Positions 59,201 to 64,000 of a stretch of 64,000 bases of DNA are shown piece by piece. The stretch covers positions 47,689,159-47,753,158 of the forward strand of contig OX031059.1 in NCBI GenBank assembly GCA_943736015.1. Reading direction: 5' to 3'. Both the position numbers and the translations under genes were made by a program. Within the stretch, counting starts at the first letter, position 1; each line of letters starts with the position of its first letter. The notes beneath the pieces were generated by a model. It had not been told where the DNA came from, searched no databases, and was given only the letters and a program-made list of their open reading frames with translations. The stretch comes from Tridacna crocea (lineage: Eukaryota; Mollusca; Bivalvia; Cardiida; Cardiidae).

Positions 59201-62200
59201 GCATGAAATAACAAATCATGTTTGTAACTATTGGCTATAACGCTTTATTTTCATTTTTATAACCAGCCTTGGATATGTAACAATACTGACAGTCTGGGTA
59301 TGTTATGGAGAGACCTGCTTCTTTTCTATGGGGTGAAATTTGATATAGCGGAAATAGTTGTATGTATTCGATCTCAAAAGCTTGTGAAGCGCTTTGAAAA
59401 GAAATGGAAAAGTAAAAGAGTGGCCATTGAAGGTAAGTGATCACTTTATCTTGGTTCTTACTAATAAGAATGGTTGTGACGCAAAGTCTTACAACAAATG
59501 ACATTCGCGTATGATGAAGTTTTATCCTATATGATGAACAATTTGATATGAAGAATTTCTTCTTTTATTAAGGTGTTATTGAAAGTTTTTCCACTATTTA
59601 ATAGATGAAAGTTTGTATCAGATTAGGTTAAGTTTCCTATTGCACTGTGTTACCTTTAACTTTTTCATGATCTGTTTCTAGGAAAGATATTGTTAACCCA
59701 TTACCAAACAACAAAATTTTGGGCTCATCCAGATTGAAAGCGTTAGCAGACAACAAAATGAATGTGACCAAAAAATTGAAATTTGTTTCTAGAAGGGCAG
59801 AAAACATTGTAGAAAAGGGAGAAAATGCTGGTTACCAGCATTTTCTCGTTTTTCCACAATGTTTTCCGAAGCTTTCTTTCTCAGGGTTGTTAAAAGTCGG
59901 GATTGTGCAGTAAAGTGTAAAACCACCCATATTTTAGATATTCAATATGTTAAATCCATCAGTCCATCCATTTGAGTCATCAATCTACCAATCAATCCAC
60001 CTTCACACACAGATACACACGGCGTATCATCCATCCATCCATCAATCCATCCATGGATTTATCAATCCATCATTCGATCCATCCATCGATTGATCCATCC
60101 ATCCATCGCTTGATACATACATCCATCCATTTATCCATCCATCCATCCATCCATCCATTCACCCATCGATTGATCCATCCATCCATCCATCGATTGATCC
60201 ATCCATCCATCCATCCATCGATTGATTCATCCATCCATCCATCGATCCACCCATGCCATCCCATCCAATCCCATTCCCAATCCAATCCAAACCAATCCAA
60301 TCCAATCCAATCCAATTCAATTGTTTGTTTGTTAATTCATCCAGTTTGTTTATTTGTTTTATTCACCCAGTTTGTTATGTATTTATGTATTTCCTCTGGG
60401 GGAAAATTATCAATTTTGCTTTTCTTCTAGATCCGTTTTCATCCAAGAGAAATGTTGCCAGATCCATGTCTAATACAAGACTGTTTGACTATTTCTATAA
60501 TTGTCTCAGAAAAGCCTGTCTCTACTTCAGTATTCCATCTGCAAAAATTGACGAATTTCTCAAGACAGACATATTAGATAATAGTGTAGAGAATCATAGG
60601 ATTGAAAACTCAAAATGTGATAGACCAGGTGAAGGTGAATGTAATGTGAGTGTTGAGGAAAGTGCTGAATCATTTGGTTCAGTAAATCTTGATTGTAATA
60701 ATGAACTTGAATCCGAAGGTTCTTGTGTTACTGGCACAGAAAGTGATGCAAGTATTAAACCCCATGAGATGATTGAGAGAGCCGGTGAAAGTGTTGGTGA
60801 GATCTCAGATTTAGAGACTAGCACAGAGGTGTTTGACAATGCCAAAGCAGACAGAACAGATACCCAGGATGGGAACATGTCTGTGGATCTCACAGTTGAT
60901 TATTCTGAGGTTGGCAGTAAGTGTTCAGCATCTGATGATTGTTCCACTGACAATGATCCTGCTGTAGATACTGCAGAATATAGAATGTGTCATACGATTG
61001 ATGAAGATAAAGCTAGAGAGGCAAATGAGTCTTCCAGTAGTGCATTAGATGACACAGATGCTTCAAACAGTCTTGCTGAAAGAAATGAAAGTGCAGAATG
61101 TGAAGCTGCTGGTCCAGTGAGTGTAGATAAAAACATACCAATAAAGCATTGTGACCAAATGGACTTTACTGAAGTTGCTGAAAGAATAATTTCTAAAATC
61201 ATCGATTCTTTGAAAACTGACAGTAGAATCTCAGTTCAGACTGAGAAGGTAGATGATAGTGAAGACATTGGAAAACTTGAGTCTGTGATAAAAGATGAGA
61301 AAAGTGATAAGCAGAACAGTGAGGGTGATGAGTGTGTTGGTAGGTCAGCTAGTGATAATGAAACTGAAACGCTGGATACCAGTCCAGTGGTTGGAAGTGG
61401 ACAGAAAGATGGAGATGTGTGTCAGAAAGTAGAGAACCAGTACAACTTTATCTTTAGTCAAGAGACTTTGACAGATGGGAAGGTAAGTTGCAATTGTTAT
61501 AGGATTGATTTGTCTGCAAAGTTGTACTTTGTATGAATTAACAGTTTCCTGAATTTTTTTTTGTCTGATTTTTTCCAGGGTTGTGACATTTTCCAATGTA
61601 TGTAACAGAAACTTGGGAAAACATTGTTATAAATTGTGGTATAATTAGCTACTAAAACTTCCTTAATTATGTAACTGGTGCTATAAAACATGTAATTCTT
61701 GAAAGGTCTCAGGCTCAGTGACTCATATTCTAACCCTTTCGCAAATAACACAATTTTTGACTGGTCCAAAGTCAAAGCAGTTGCAGATGACAAAATAAAC
61801 ACAAGTCAAAAATTAAACTTTATTTCCAGTAGGGTAGAAAACATTGTGGGAAAAGGAGAAAATGCTGGTTACCAGCATTTTCTCCTTTTCCCACAATGTT
61901 TTTAAAAAGCTTTTTCTTCAGGGCCGTAAAAACCAGGGATTGTTTGGTAAAGGGTTAAGGTAGACTGGTACTTGAACTTACAGAAAATTTCCATCAAAAA
62001 CTTAAGATTCATGTCAGCTTGCTTAGAATGTACATGCTGACATGTGTTCATACTTTTTGCTGGTGTCTTAACCCTCTTTTTCACAGAGCATTATTCATTT
62101 ACATATTTCATTCTCATAAAGTGTCATATTTTGTAGGGTCTTGTAAAAAGATATGAGCCATGCTCTGTAAAAAGGGGGCTTAATACATCTCCATAGTAAA

Positions 62201-63466
62201 TGATACATGATGCAATTGAACACAAAATTATTGATCCAAATTAGTAACATTTTTCAACAACCAACATAGTCACGATATACACTGGGCCTTGGTCATACAG
62301 AAAATTGACCAACAGTGAAAAGTACCAACCTGGGCTGTGTCAGTACTTTTCGCAGATGCATTAAGCCCCCATTTCCCAGAGCATGACTCATTGTTGATTT
62401 TAGATCGATGGCTCAACAAGAAAGCATCTTAGTATTGTAAAATATTTTTACTTCATTTCAACTCTTTGCAGGGTCCCTCCATATTCTGCTCTATTTGTGA
62501 GCAAGAAGGTCATCAGAAGAACAACTGTCCTGAGGATCAGCTCCCTAACCTGCAAGAGTTGCCTCCCTTAACCCAGAAACATATTGAGTGTTTATCATAT
62601 GTTGTTGAGAAAGCTCCAAGTAAGACTTTAACTGTATCTGTATATCATTTAGAAAGACATTAATGAAGCATCAGAAAATATTTGTCTCTTTCAGCCTCGG
62701 AAATTTTATTGGGAGTGTACATTGAGGTCTGAAAGTGCAGAATCTGTTGTGGTTATCAGTGTTTGTTTGGCATTCCTTTATACTTGACCTCATGCCAAAA
62801 TTGAAAATATTTGCAGACACCAACTCAAACACAACTCAGAGGATGGAATTGCTTTCAGACAAGCTAGAAAATGACAAGTGAATTCCGCTCTATAAACACA
62901 GTGCAACAAAGGTGTGGTAAAATCTAAATTCAGTGTAGAGTGAATTCATTCTGTATAAAGTAAGTTATTAAATTGAATATGATTTCATCTGTTTTTTTCT
63001 CTAAGTATGAACCTTTTTTTTTCTATCTGTTAGAGTTGGTCATGATAGAACCGAAATAATCTTCTTTCTGTGTATTGTTCAATAAACCACATTATGAGTT
63101 TTGAGGTGCAATGAACAAACAACTCGGGCTTTCACTTTGTGGATTATGTAGTGTGCCTCATAAGTCACAAGCGTAGTTTATTGAACAATAAACTAGGATA
63201 GAAGATTATTCCTAATAGGTAAATGTAACTAAGATGTTGATAATAGCCTTGAAAAGAGTGGAAAACCTTTTAGAGAAATCTTCTCTGTCATTGTTTTCAA
63301 AACCTATCTTCCTCAGGACTGTTGAAGACTGGATTGTTTAGCAAAGGGTTTGAAACAAATATTTTGATCTGTTTTGTAGAAGATTTTAGTTTATCAAAGG
63401 AAGAAATGAAGGAAAGAGAGTATTTAAGGAAAAACTTAGAGCTGCATCTACTGGAGGAATTTCCAG
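35085..63466 (+). CDS. TUT4/TUT7-type terminal uridylyltransferase (ZCCHC11/ZCCHC6 family), 5' 14 exons; 3' end outside window
   Basis: Fourteen exons join with matching phases into about 944 residues. The order fits TUT4/TUT7: Lys-rich disordered N terminus (1-185), C2H2 finger C197-X2-C200-X12-H213-X5-H219, a helical [20 protein letters not shown] block, and an N-terminal nucleotidyltransferase fold [19 protein letters not shown] (289-307). The poly(A)-polymerase central part follows ([18 protein letters not shown]), then [32 protein letters not shown], a 300-residue acidic insert, a CCHC knuckle C872-X2-C875-X4-H880-X4-C885, and the lead-in to the second, catalytic module. The first module has Asn at both DxD positions (N303, N305), as expected for its inactive copy. 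Known enzymes are cytoplasmic and uridylate let-7 precursors and mRNAs. I cannot tell TUT4 from TUT7; invertebrates may have one. Confidence 0.92.
35375..35604 (+). mobile_element. TTAA MITE, forward, TUT4/7 intron 1
   Basis: Ends TTAAACTCATTACC and TGGTAATGGGTTAA. It is the 'GTCGCAATCGAAAGC / GGGGCGTTGAAAGTAGGG' subfamily. Confidence 0.85.
35879..36026 (+). CDS. TUT4/7 exon 2
   Basis: [20 protein letters not shown] to [14 protein letters not shown]: charged, disordered. Acceptor GGCATGGCAG, donor GTAATC. Assigned by phase and composition rather than homology. Confidence 0.72.
36514..36744 (-). mobile_element. TTAA MITE, reverse, TUT4/7 intron 2
   Basis: TTAACTCTTTATCACAC start, TTTGGTAAAGAGTTAA end, hairpin with one A/T mismatch pair (GGTATCC). 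Confidence 0.85.
36750..36815 (-). repeat. tRNA-like SINE fragment
   Basis: Minus strand GGGTAGCTCAGTGGGTAGCA is an A box, and GTTTGATACC resembles a B box. It lies immediately beside the MITE 36514-36744. Not a foldable tRNA. Confidence 0.5.
36975..37175 (+). mobile_element. TTAA MITE, forward, TUT4/7 intron 2
   Basis: TTAA at both ends with a 20-25 bp internal deletion and a mutated hairpin (TTATGTGGTTACC). Confidence 0.8.
37241..37414 (+). CDS. TUT4/7 exon 3
   Basis: [20 protein letters not shown], then acidic [14 protein letters not shown], then [12 protein letters not shown]. The Lys run is NLS-like. Acceptor GTTCCAATAG, donor GTAAGTC. Degenerate copies of its 3' end follow in the intron. 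Confidence 0.75.
37415..37560 (+). repeat. Decayed tandem copies of the TUT4/7 exon 3 3' end
   Basis: Exon 3 ends ATTGGCTTTCAACCAAAAT then GTAAGTCATAAACATA. Downstream are CTCTGGCTTTCAATGAAAAT/ATAAGCCAT, TTCAAAAGATT/GTAAGTCATAGACATA and CATTGCCTTTCAACCAAAAA. More distant relatives lie at 38815-38880 and 39105-39130. These are intronic repeats of an exon-intron junction. Confidence 0.65.
37585..37813 (+). mobile_element. TTAA MITE, forward, TUT4/7 intron 3
   Basis: TTAACTCTTTACCAAATGAC start; end GGGAAAGGGTTAT (last base mutated). Confidence 0.85.
37917..38328 (+). repeat. Recent 206-bp tandem duplication
   Basis: Units 37917-38122 and 38123-38328 differ at only about two or three positions (GTAGTAATATGTGC versus GTAATAATATGCGC). 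Each begins CCCGATATTGGGGAGATTG and ends AGCTTTTAACCTGATGTCC. Confidence 0.95.
38878..39098 (+). mobile_element. TTAA MITE, forward, intron 3
   Basis: TTAACTCACTACC start, ATTGTGGGTTAA end, missing the GTAATG of the terminus. Confidence 0.8.
39154..39386 (+). mobile_element. TTAA MITE, forward, intron 3
   Basis: Similar to the preceding copy (shares TTCTTTCTCTGGGGCATCAA), so one probably arose from the other nearby. Ends GTAATGGGTTAA. Confidence 0.8.
39383..39608 (+). mobile_element. MITE, diverged, sharing the TTAA of its neighbour
   Basis: Starts at the TTAA closing the previous copy and ends GTGTGGTAAAGAATTAA. The hairpin is GAGAAAATGCTGCATATCAG. Confidence 0.65.
40080..40180 (+). repeat. 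SINE-like sequence with B box
   Basis: GTGGGTTTGATCCCTGGCTC contains a pol III B box (GGTTTGATCCC). The A box is not clear. Confidence 0.35.
40503..40809. mobile_element. GCGGATCCAGA-terminated MITE (insertion 1)
   Basis: Inverted ends GCGCGGATCCAGA and TCTGGATCCGCCC with inner GGGGGGGTCCCACC against GGTCTGGACCCCCGG. GTGGTCC directly flanks both sides (40496-40502, 40810-40816), a likely target duplication. Non-coding. Confidence 0.75.
40819..42627. mobile_element. Non-autonomous hAT-like element (insertion 2), 1809 bp
   Basis: Ends TAGAGCTGGGTATCGCC and GATATCGCCCCAGCTCTA, a typical hAT (CAGAGCTGGG) terminus. A perfect 8-bp TGGTCCGT duplication occurs at 40811-40818 and 42628-42635. Sub-terminal GTATCGCGATAC motifs are inverted. 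The longest ORF is 90 codons and not transposase-like. Confidence 0.9.
42636..43150 (+). repeat. Dispersed repeat, copy 2 (interrupted)
   Basis: Continues the repeat whose start (TAGCTCCACTGGGCAGGGGC, 40461) is separated from it by the two nested insertions. Aligns with 2410-2980. Confidence 0.65.
43430..43530. repeat. GATCAGACTGCAC hairpin repeat
   Basis: GACAGCGTATATCCAAGATC and AGACTGCACGTTCTGTGTAG fold onto the inverted TGATCTTGATCTACGCTGTC. Other copies: 36105-36205, 44440-44535, 52095-52165, 54880-54950, 56560-56640, 57205-57265 and 57515-57585. Confidence 0.65.
43640..43770 (+). repeat. SINE-like sequence with 34-bp tail duplication
   Basis: CATAGGTTCAAGTCCAAATG holds a consensus B box (GGTTCAAGTCC). 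The 3' tail ATGACAACAATACCTTACT(G/A)T repeats twice (43700 and 43734). Confidence 0.5.
44889..44963. repeat. Perfect 75-bp palindrome (37-bp arms, 1-nt centre)
   Basis: GATAGGTGAGTGCAACACTA...GTGCCTGTACA, then T, then the exact reverse complement. It sits in a degraded MITE where the usual hairpin core would be. Confidence 0.95.
45064..45290 (-). mobile_element. TTAA MITE, reverse, intron 3
   Basis: Start TTTAATCCTTTACCGCAC, full hairpin, end TTGGAAGGGTTAG. Confidence 0.75.
45406..45632 (-). mobile_element. TTAA MITE, reverse, intron 3
   Basis: TTAACCCATTACCACAC to TTTGGTAATGAGTTAA, both TTAA intact. Confidence 0.9.
46251..46479 (-). mobile_element. TTAA MITE, reverse, intron 3
   Basis: TTAAACCATTACCACAC to TTTGGTAATGAGTTAA. 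Very like 45406-45632, so both belong to the youngest subfamily. Confidence 0.9.
47001..47066 (-). ncRNA. Hammerhead-ribozyme-like motif (Penelope-like element type)
   Basis: Minus strand: outer stem I TTTTTAATAT/ATATTAAAAA and inner stem I GTC/GAC. CTGATGA lies at 47052-47046, stem II is GGC(TGCAAT)GCC, then GAAAC at 47032-47028 with the minimal GT of stem III. Cleavage is predicted after T47025. One extra A sits between CTGATGA and stem II. Known Penelope-like retroelements carry minimal hammerheads with 1-2 bp stem III in their terminal repeats. No reverse transcriptase is visible here. Confidence 0.55.
47067..47420 (-). mobile_element. Possible remnant of a Penelope-like element terminus
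   Basis: Sequence adjoining the ribozyme motif. Several short frames, none coding for a recognisable reverse transcriptase or GIY-YIG domain. A poly-T run ends it near 47415. Assigned only by proximity. Confidence 0.25.
47820..47890 (+). CDS. TUT4/7 exon 4
   Basis: [20 protein letters not shown] then PLKK. Follows a roughly 10.4-kb intron. Acceptor TTTCTTACAG, donor GTAATA. The phase (1 in, 0 out) fits both neighbours. Confidence 0.8.
48410..48606. repeat. CACCAACCATTCTTA fold-back element
   Basis: GGGCCTGTATTCACCAACCA pairs with the inverted TGGTTGGTGAATACGGGCCC, and GTAAGTAACACAAATTCTGA with TCAGAAGTTGTGTTACTTAC. A related partial copy is at 15453-15605. Confidence 0.85.
48786..48902 (+). 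CDS. TUT4/7 exon 5 (C2H2 zinc finger)
   Basis: [20 protein letters not shown] then [21 protein letters not shown]2C-X12-HX5H matches the N-terminal finger of TUT4/7. Acceptor TTTTCTAG, donor GTAACC. Confidence 0.9.
49445..49622 (+). CDS. TUT4/7 exon 6
   Basis: [20 protein letters not shown], then [20 protein letters not shown], then [19 protein letters not shown]. It is the helical lead into the first nucleotidyltransferase module. Donor GTGATA, where only GTGA precedes a transposon (see 49629). Confidence 0.9.
49629..51162. mobile_element. TA-flanked DNA transposon, 1534 bp, 6 bp after a TUT4/7 exon
   Basis: Ends CTGTGAAACCATTAATATTC and (inverted) CTGTGGATTCATATAATTTC, with TA on both sides (49627-49628 and 51163-51164). 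The subterminal region is rich in TTTCGTTG/CACGAAA motifs. TA duplication suggests a Tc1/mariner-type or similar mechanism. No full transposase ORF. Confidence 0.8.
50531..50809 (+). CDS. Uncharacterised ORF or captured exon inside the TA element
   Basis: After a possible acceptor TATAG, about 90 codons run open: [20 protein letters not shown] ... [20 protein letters not shown] ... [12 protein letters not shown], then TAA. Composition is protein-like and unlike neighbouring non-coding DNA. I do not recognise the family. It could be a gene fragment carried by the transposon or the last exon of an element gene. Confidence 0.35.
   Translation, partial: VLNIDLDANLSEFTLTISDTLLDNKVKHVISVIINNSSSNQNISFLLSQYIGEYAVSSLVVLSDPDMWERVASEVSSFKADDSENFIVSFTA
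51685..51908 (+). mobile_element. MITE subfamily C, TUT4/7 intron 6
   Basis: Hairpin GGAGAAATTGCTTG/CGAGCAATTTCTCC; end TGGAGTAAAGGGTTAA, shared with the next copy. Confidence 0.75.
51905..52083 (+). mobile_element. TTAA MITE, forward, one hairpin arm deleted
   Basis: TTAACTCTGTACCAAACTAC start, TGTGGTAAAGTGTTAA end. Only the CCAGCATTTTCTC arm remains. Confidence 0.8.
52762..52976 (-). mobile_element. TTAA MITE, reverse, forming the 3' end of TUT4/7 intron 6
   Basis: TTAATCCCTGTACC start and GATAAAGAGTTAT end, 11 bp before exon 7. The branch point and pyrimidine tract must lie in MITE sequence. Confidence 0.85.
52988..53128 (+). CDS. TUT4/7 exon 7 (inactive nucleotidyltransferase core)
   Basis: [20 protein letters not shown] then [20 protein letters not shown] and YRTLNKS. 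The GSS...S(N)x(N) pattern is the family's GS..SDxD motif with both catalytic Asp replaced by Asn. Acceptor GACTTCAG, donor GTTTGT. Confidence 0.93.
53158..53385 (-). mobile_element. TTAA MITE, reverse, 30 bp after exon 7
   Basis: TTAACTCTTTACCACAC start; end TTTGGTAGAGAGTATA has lost TTAA. Hairpin partly mutated. Confidence 0.8.
53613..53865 (+). repeat. CAGCCTGTGCAG inverted-repeat element, complete copy
   Basis: Starts GCAAAAGGAGGCATTCGGAC and ends CCCCTTTTCGCGTGTTGCAT, so the termini are inverted. Interior: AAAGTGTCGTCCTTGATCAG, TAGACTTGCGCAAACGA spacer and TTAGCCTGTGCAGACTGGTC. Confidence 0.75.
54320..54541 (-). mobile_element. TTAA MITE, reverse, forming the 3' end of TUT4/7 intron 7
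   Basis: TTAACTCTTTACCACAC start; its closing TTAA is 12 bp before exon 8, leaving only TTCATTTCACAG as non-MITE acceptor sequence. Confidence 0.85.
54554..54750 (+). CDS. TUT4/7 exon 8
   Basis: [40 protein letters not shown] and [13 protein letters not shown]. Matches the palm/core of the first module (VPVV......I..GN..A..T......D.R...L...FRYWAK). Donor GTATGT. Confidence 0.94.
55485..55598 (+). CDS. TUT4/7 exon 9
   Basis: [20 protein letters not shown] then [18 protein letters not shown]. It is the conserved G.LPSY.F.LM...FLQQ..PP.LP helix pair. Acceptor TATTACAG, donor GTGAGA. Confidence 0.94.
55929..56160 (-). mobile_element. TTAA MITE, reverse, intron 9
   Basis: CCTTTTACCAAACAATCCC start, CATTCGGTAAAAAGTT end, hairpin core with poly-T expansion. 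Confidence 0.75.
56838..56915 (+). CDS. TUT4/7 exon 10
   Basis: [20 protein letters not shown] then ETLQKE. Acceptor GTTTTCAG, donor GTAAAT, phase 0 both ends. It is the variable segment between core and PAP-associated parts; assigned by phase and splice sites. Confidence 0.72.
57515..57600. repeat. GATCAGACTGCAC hairpin repeat, best copy
   Basis: ACAGTGTAGATCAAGATCAG and CTGCACAGAACATGCAG form a hairpin with GATCTTGGATCTACACTGT. Confidence 0.7.
57797..58026 (-). mobile_element. TTAA MITE, reverse, intron 10
   Basis: CATGACACAATCCCTG start, TTTGGTAATGAGTTAT end, full hairpin. Confidence 0.8.
58091..58296 (+). mobile_element. TTAA MITE, forward, intron 10
   Basis: TTAATTCTTTACCAAACGAC start, TTTGGGAAAGGGTTAA end. 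Confidence 0.85.
58300..58528 (-). mobile_element. TTAA MITE, reverse, 3 bp from the previous copy
   Basis: TTAACTCTTTACCAAAC start, TTTGGTAAAGAGTCAA end. Back-to-back opposite copies can form a long double-stranded transcript. Confidence 0.85.
58745..59225 (-). repeat. Fold-back element X, copy in TUT4/7 intron 10
   Basis: Same as 25830-26300 in opposite orientation: palindrome around GAGTGGCACAGCCACTC (58760-58930), then GAGGCATGCGCAATTAACC and ATATCCTACCGGAAAGCATG. It ends about 40 bp before exon 11. Confidence 0.75.
59267..59432 (+). CDS. TUT4/7 exon 11 (PAP-associated region)
   Basis: [20 protein letters not shown], then [20 protein letters not shown], then [15 protein letters not shown]. 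Matches SLG.LW..LL.FY...F...E..V.I......R....W..KR.AIE. Acceptor TTATAACCAG, donor GTAAGT. Confidence 0.95.
59693..59920 (+). mobile_element. TTAA MITE, forward, intron 11
   Basis: TTAACCCATTACCAAAC start; the end GCAGTAAAGTGTAAA is decayed. Confidence 0.8.
59950..60325 (+). repeat. (CCAT)n then (CCAAT)n microsatellite
   Basis: A CCATCCAT tract with TCGATTGATC interruptions (about 60025-60255) passes into a CCAAT pentamer tract (about 60265-60315). It ends about 110 bp before exon 12. Confidence 0.95.
60431..61482 (+). CDS. TUT4/7 exon 12 ([12 protein letters not shown] plus long acidic insert)
   Basis: 1052 bp. Starts [20 protein letters not shown] then [19 protein letters not shown], the conserved end of the PAP-associated fold. 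About 310 acidic, Ser/Glu/Asp-rich residues follow with no domain, ending [13 protein letters not shown]. Acceptor TTCTTCTAG, donor GTAAGT. The ORF extends upstream through the microsatellite, but homology and the splice site set the exon start at 60431. Confidence 0.93.
61730..61958 (+). mobile_element. TTAA MITE, forward, intron 12
   Basis: Start site CTAA with CCCTTTCGCAAAT, end TTTGGTAAAGGGTTAA, full perfect hairpin. Confidence 0.88.
62472..62619 (+). CDS. TUT4/7 exon 13 (CCHC zinc knuckle)
   Basis: [40 protein letters not shown] and [11 protein letters not shown]2CX4HX4C knuckle followed by the LP.L......L linker that precedes the active module. Acceptor CTTTGCAG, donor GTAAGA. Confidence 0.95.
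62640..63049. other. TUT4/7 intron 13, AT-rich, no clear feature
   Basis: Contains a weak MITE trace (around 62790-62860) and nothing coding. Confidence 0.35.
63050..63215. repeat. AATAAACCACA fold-back element, copy 2
   Basis: TTGTTCAATAAACCACATTA and TTTATTGAACAATAAAC are inverted arms around GAGGTGCAATGAACAAAC. Related to 25495-25690. Confidence 0.65.
63380..63466 (+). CDS. TUT4/7 exon 14
   Basis: [20 protein letters not shown] then ELHLLEEFP. Matches the helix (P...E...R..I...LE..(I/L)...P) just before the catalytic second nucleotidyltransferase. Acceptor TTTTGTAG, donor GTAAGT, phase 1. The next exon is outside the window. Confidence 0.9.
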
Positions 63467-63475
63467 GTAAGTGTC

Positions 63476-63720
63476 TTAACTCTTTTTACCAGATGACAAA
63501 ATTTTAGCCTTGTTCAGTTGTAGCCTTGTTCAGTTGTAAGTATGTGTAGACCAACATTTAAATGTGACTCAAACAATGGAATTTGATCTTGACAGGGTTG
63601 AAAACATGTGGGAAAAGGAGAAAATGCTGGTGACCACATTTTTCTTCTTTTCCCACAATGTTTTCAAAAGACTTCTTTCTCACTGTTGGTAAAAGTTGTC
63701 ATTGTGTGGTAAAGGGTTAA
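63476..63720 (+). mobile_element. TTAA MITE, forward, 10 bp after exon 14
   Basis: TTAACTCTTTTTACCAG start, GTGTGGTAAAGGGTTAA end. The end TTAA is shared with a diverged copy at 63717-63930. A 15-bp local repeat (GCCTTGTTCAGTTGTA) lies inside. Confidence 0.85.
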
Positions 63721-64000
63721 CCTTTTGAGTGTGTGTAATCCAACTTACGTTTTCCAGATAGGAAATCTCGAAGCATTTGAAGACAACAAGATGAATGTGG
63801 TTCAAAAGATGAAGACTGTCTTTCAGAGTGTACAAAAACAATGTTGAAAAATTTAAATGTGCTGGGTTTTAGCATTTTCTTCTGTTTCCTCAATGCTTTC
63901 ATAAACCTTTCTTCTCAGGATCTTAAAGAATCTGGATTGTTGTAGCTAGGTGCATGACCGAAATAATGTTTCAATTGGTACCAAACACATTTGAAACAAA

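Larger units (their letters stand above)
259..63720. repeat. TTAA-flanked piggyBac-like MITE family, about 80 copies or fragments across the window
   Basis: Consensus is about 225-230 bp. One end reads TTAA-C(C/T)CTTTACCA, then GACAAAATTTTAGACTGGTC, a stretch near GAAAGCATTTGCAGACGACA, and GGGTAGAAAACATTGTGGGA. A hairpin core of about 50 bp is centred on GCTGGTAACCAGC. The far half reads CAAAAGGCTTCTTTCTCAGG, then GGGATTGTGTGGTAAAGGG-TTAA. TTAA target sites and CCC(T) termini fit piggyBac-type MITEs. Copies with two recognisable ends are listed separately. Partial or diverged copies lie near 550-720, 890-1005, 1818-1900, 2327-2402, 4251-4510, 4991-5155, 10590-10840, 11570-11660, 12210-12310, 12922-12980, 14700-14800, 16019-16240, 16480-16615, 17390-17595, 18590-18740, 19985-20115, 21826-22130, 23545-23685, 27350-27550, 27895-28060, 35723-35800, 39800-39895, 43280-43335, 43600-43650, 44060-44425, 44790-45070, 45957-46232, 48360-48400, 48620-48755, 52208-52520, 53400-53545, 55760-55900, 56208-56410, 58525-58690, 63240-63350 and 63717-63930. 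No transposase is present. Confidence 0.9.

Noticed and set aside
59972-60430. 152-codon plus ORF rich in HPSIHPSI
   Set aside because: It is the translation of the CCAT microsatellite; a four-base repeat stays open in all frames.
60253-60430. Upstream extension of the exon 12 ORF as a coding start
   Set aside because: It reads through the CCAAT repeat. Exon 11 ends in phase 1 and the TTCTTCTAG acceptor with [12 protein letters not shown] homology fixes the exon start at 60431.
259-63930. CRISPR-like array from regularly repeated palindromic GAAAATGCTGG units
   Set aside because: Spacing is irregular, units are about 228 bp with TTAA ends, orientation varies, and the genome is eukaryotic.

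Overview
The window is animal nuclear DNA: AT-rich, with GT-AG introns, multi-exon genes and very dense short DNA transposons. Gene content and repeat style point to a lophotrochozoan, most likely a bivalve mollusc. A dreissenid (zebra or quagga mussel group) is my best guess from the repeat families, but this is not proven.

Three protein genes can be assembled exon by exon with matching splice phases. (1) Minus strand, 169-3306: the first four coding exons of a thiopurine S-methyltransferase (TPMT) homologue, running off the left edge. (2) Minus strand, 14020-32689: a complete 14-exon REXO1 (RNA exonuclease 1 homologue), 1104 codons plus stop, with an N-terminal CCCH zinc finger, a long Ser/Lys-rich linker and a C-terminal DEDDh exonuclease domain. 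(3) Plus strand, 35085-63466 and beyond: the 5' 14 coding exons (about 944 residues) of a TUT4/TUT7-type terminal uridylyltransferase, with a C2H2 finger, the inactive first nucleotidyltransferase module, a PAP-associated region, a long acidic insert and the first CCHC knuckle. The catalytic second module lies beyond the right edge. REXO1 and TUT4/7 are head to head, about 2.4 kb apart between start codons, and both act on RNA 3' ends.

Layout: 1-3.3 kb TPMT; 3.3-14 kb gene-free, with repeats, an inverted minisatellite (6.2-6.7 kb) and a 66-bp tandem array (8.5-9.2 kb); 14-32.7 kb REXO1; 32.7-35.1 kb divergent intergenic region with CCAAT boxes; 35.1-64 kb TUT4/7, including a roughly 10-kb repeat-filled intron 3.

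The dominant feature is one MITE family of about 230 bp, with TTAA at both ends and CCCTTTACCA/TGGTAAAGGG termini (piggyBac-like signature). I count about 80 full or partial copies, roughly a quarter of the window, in both orientations, nested, and often within 10-30 bp of splice sites. One MITE mosaic carries a copied piece of a REXO1 exon. Other mobile DNA includes an 1809-bp hAT-like element with a perfect 8-bp target duplication nested beside another insertion, a TA-flanked 1.5-kb element abutting a TUT4/7 splice donor and holding an unexplained ORF, several fold-back elements, and a hammerhead-ribozyme-like motif of the kind found in Penelope-like retroelements.
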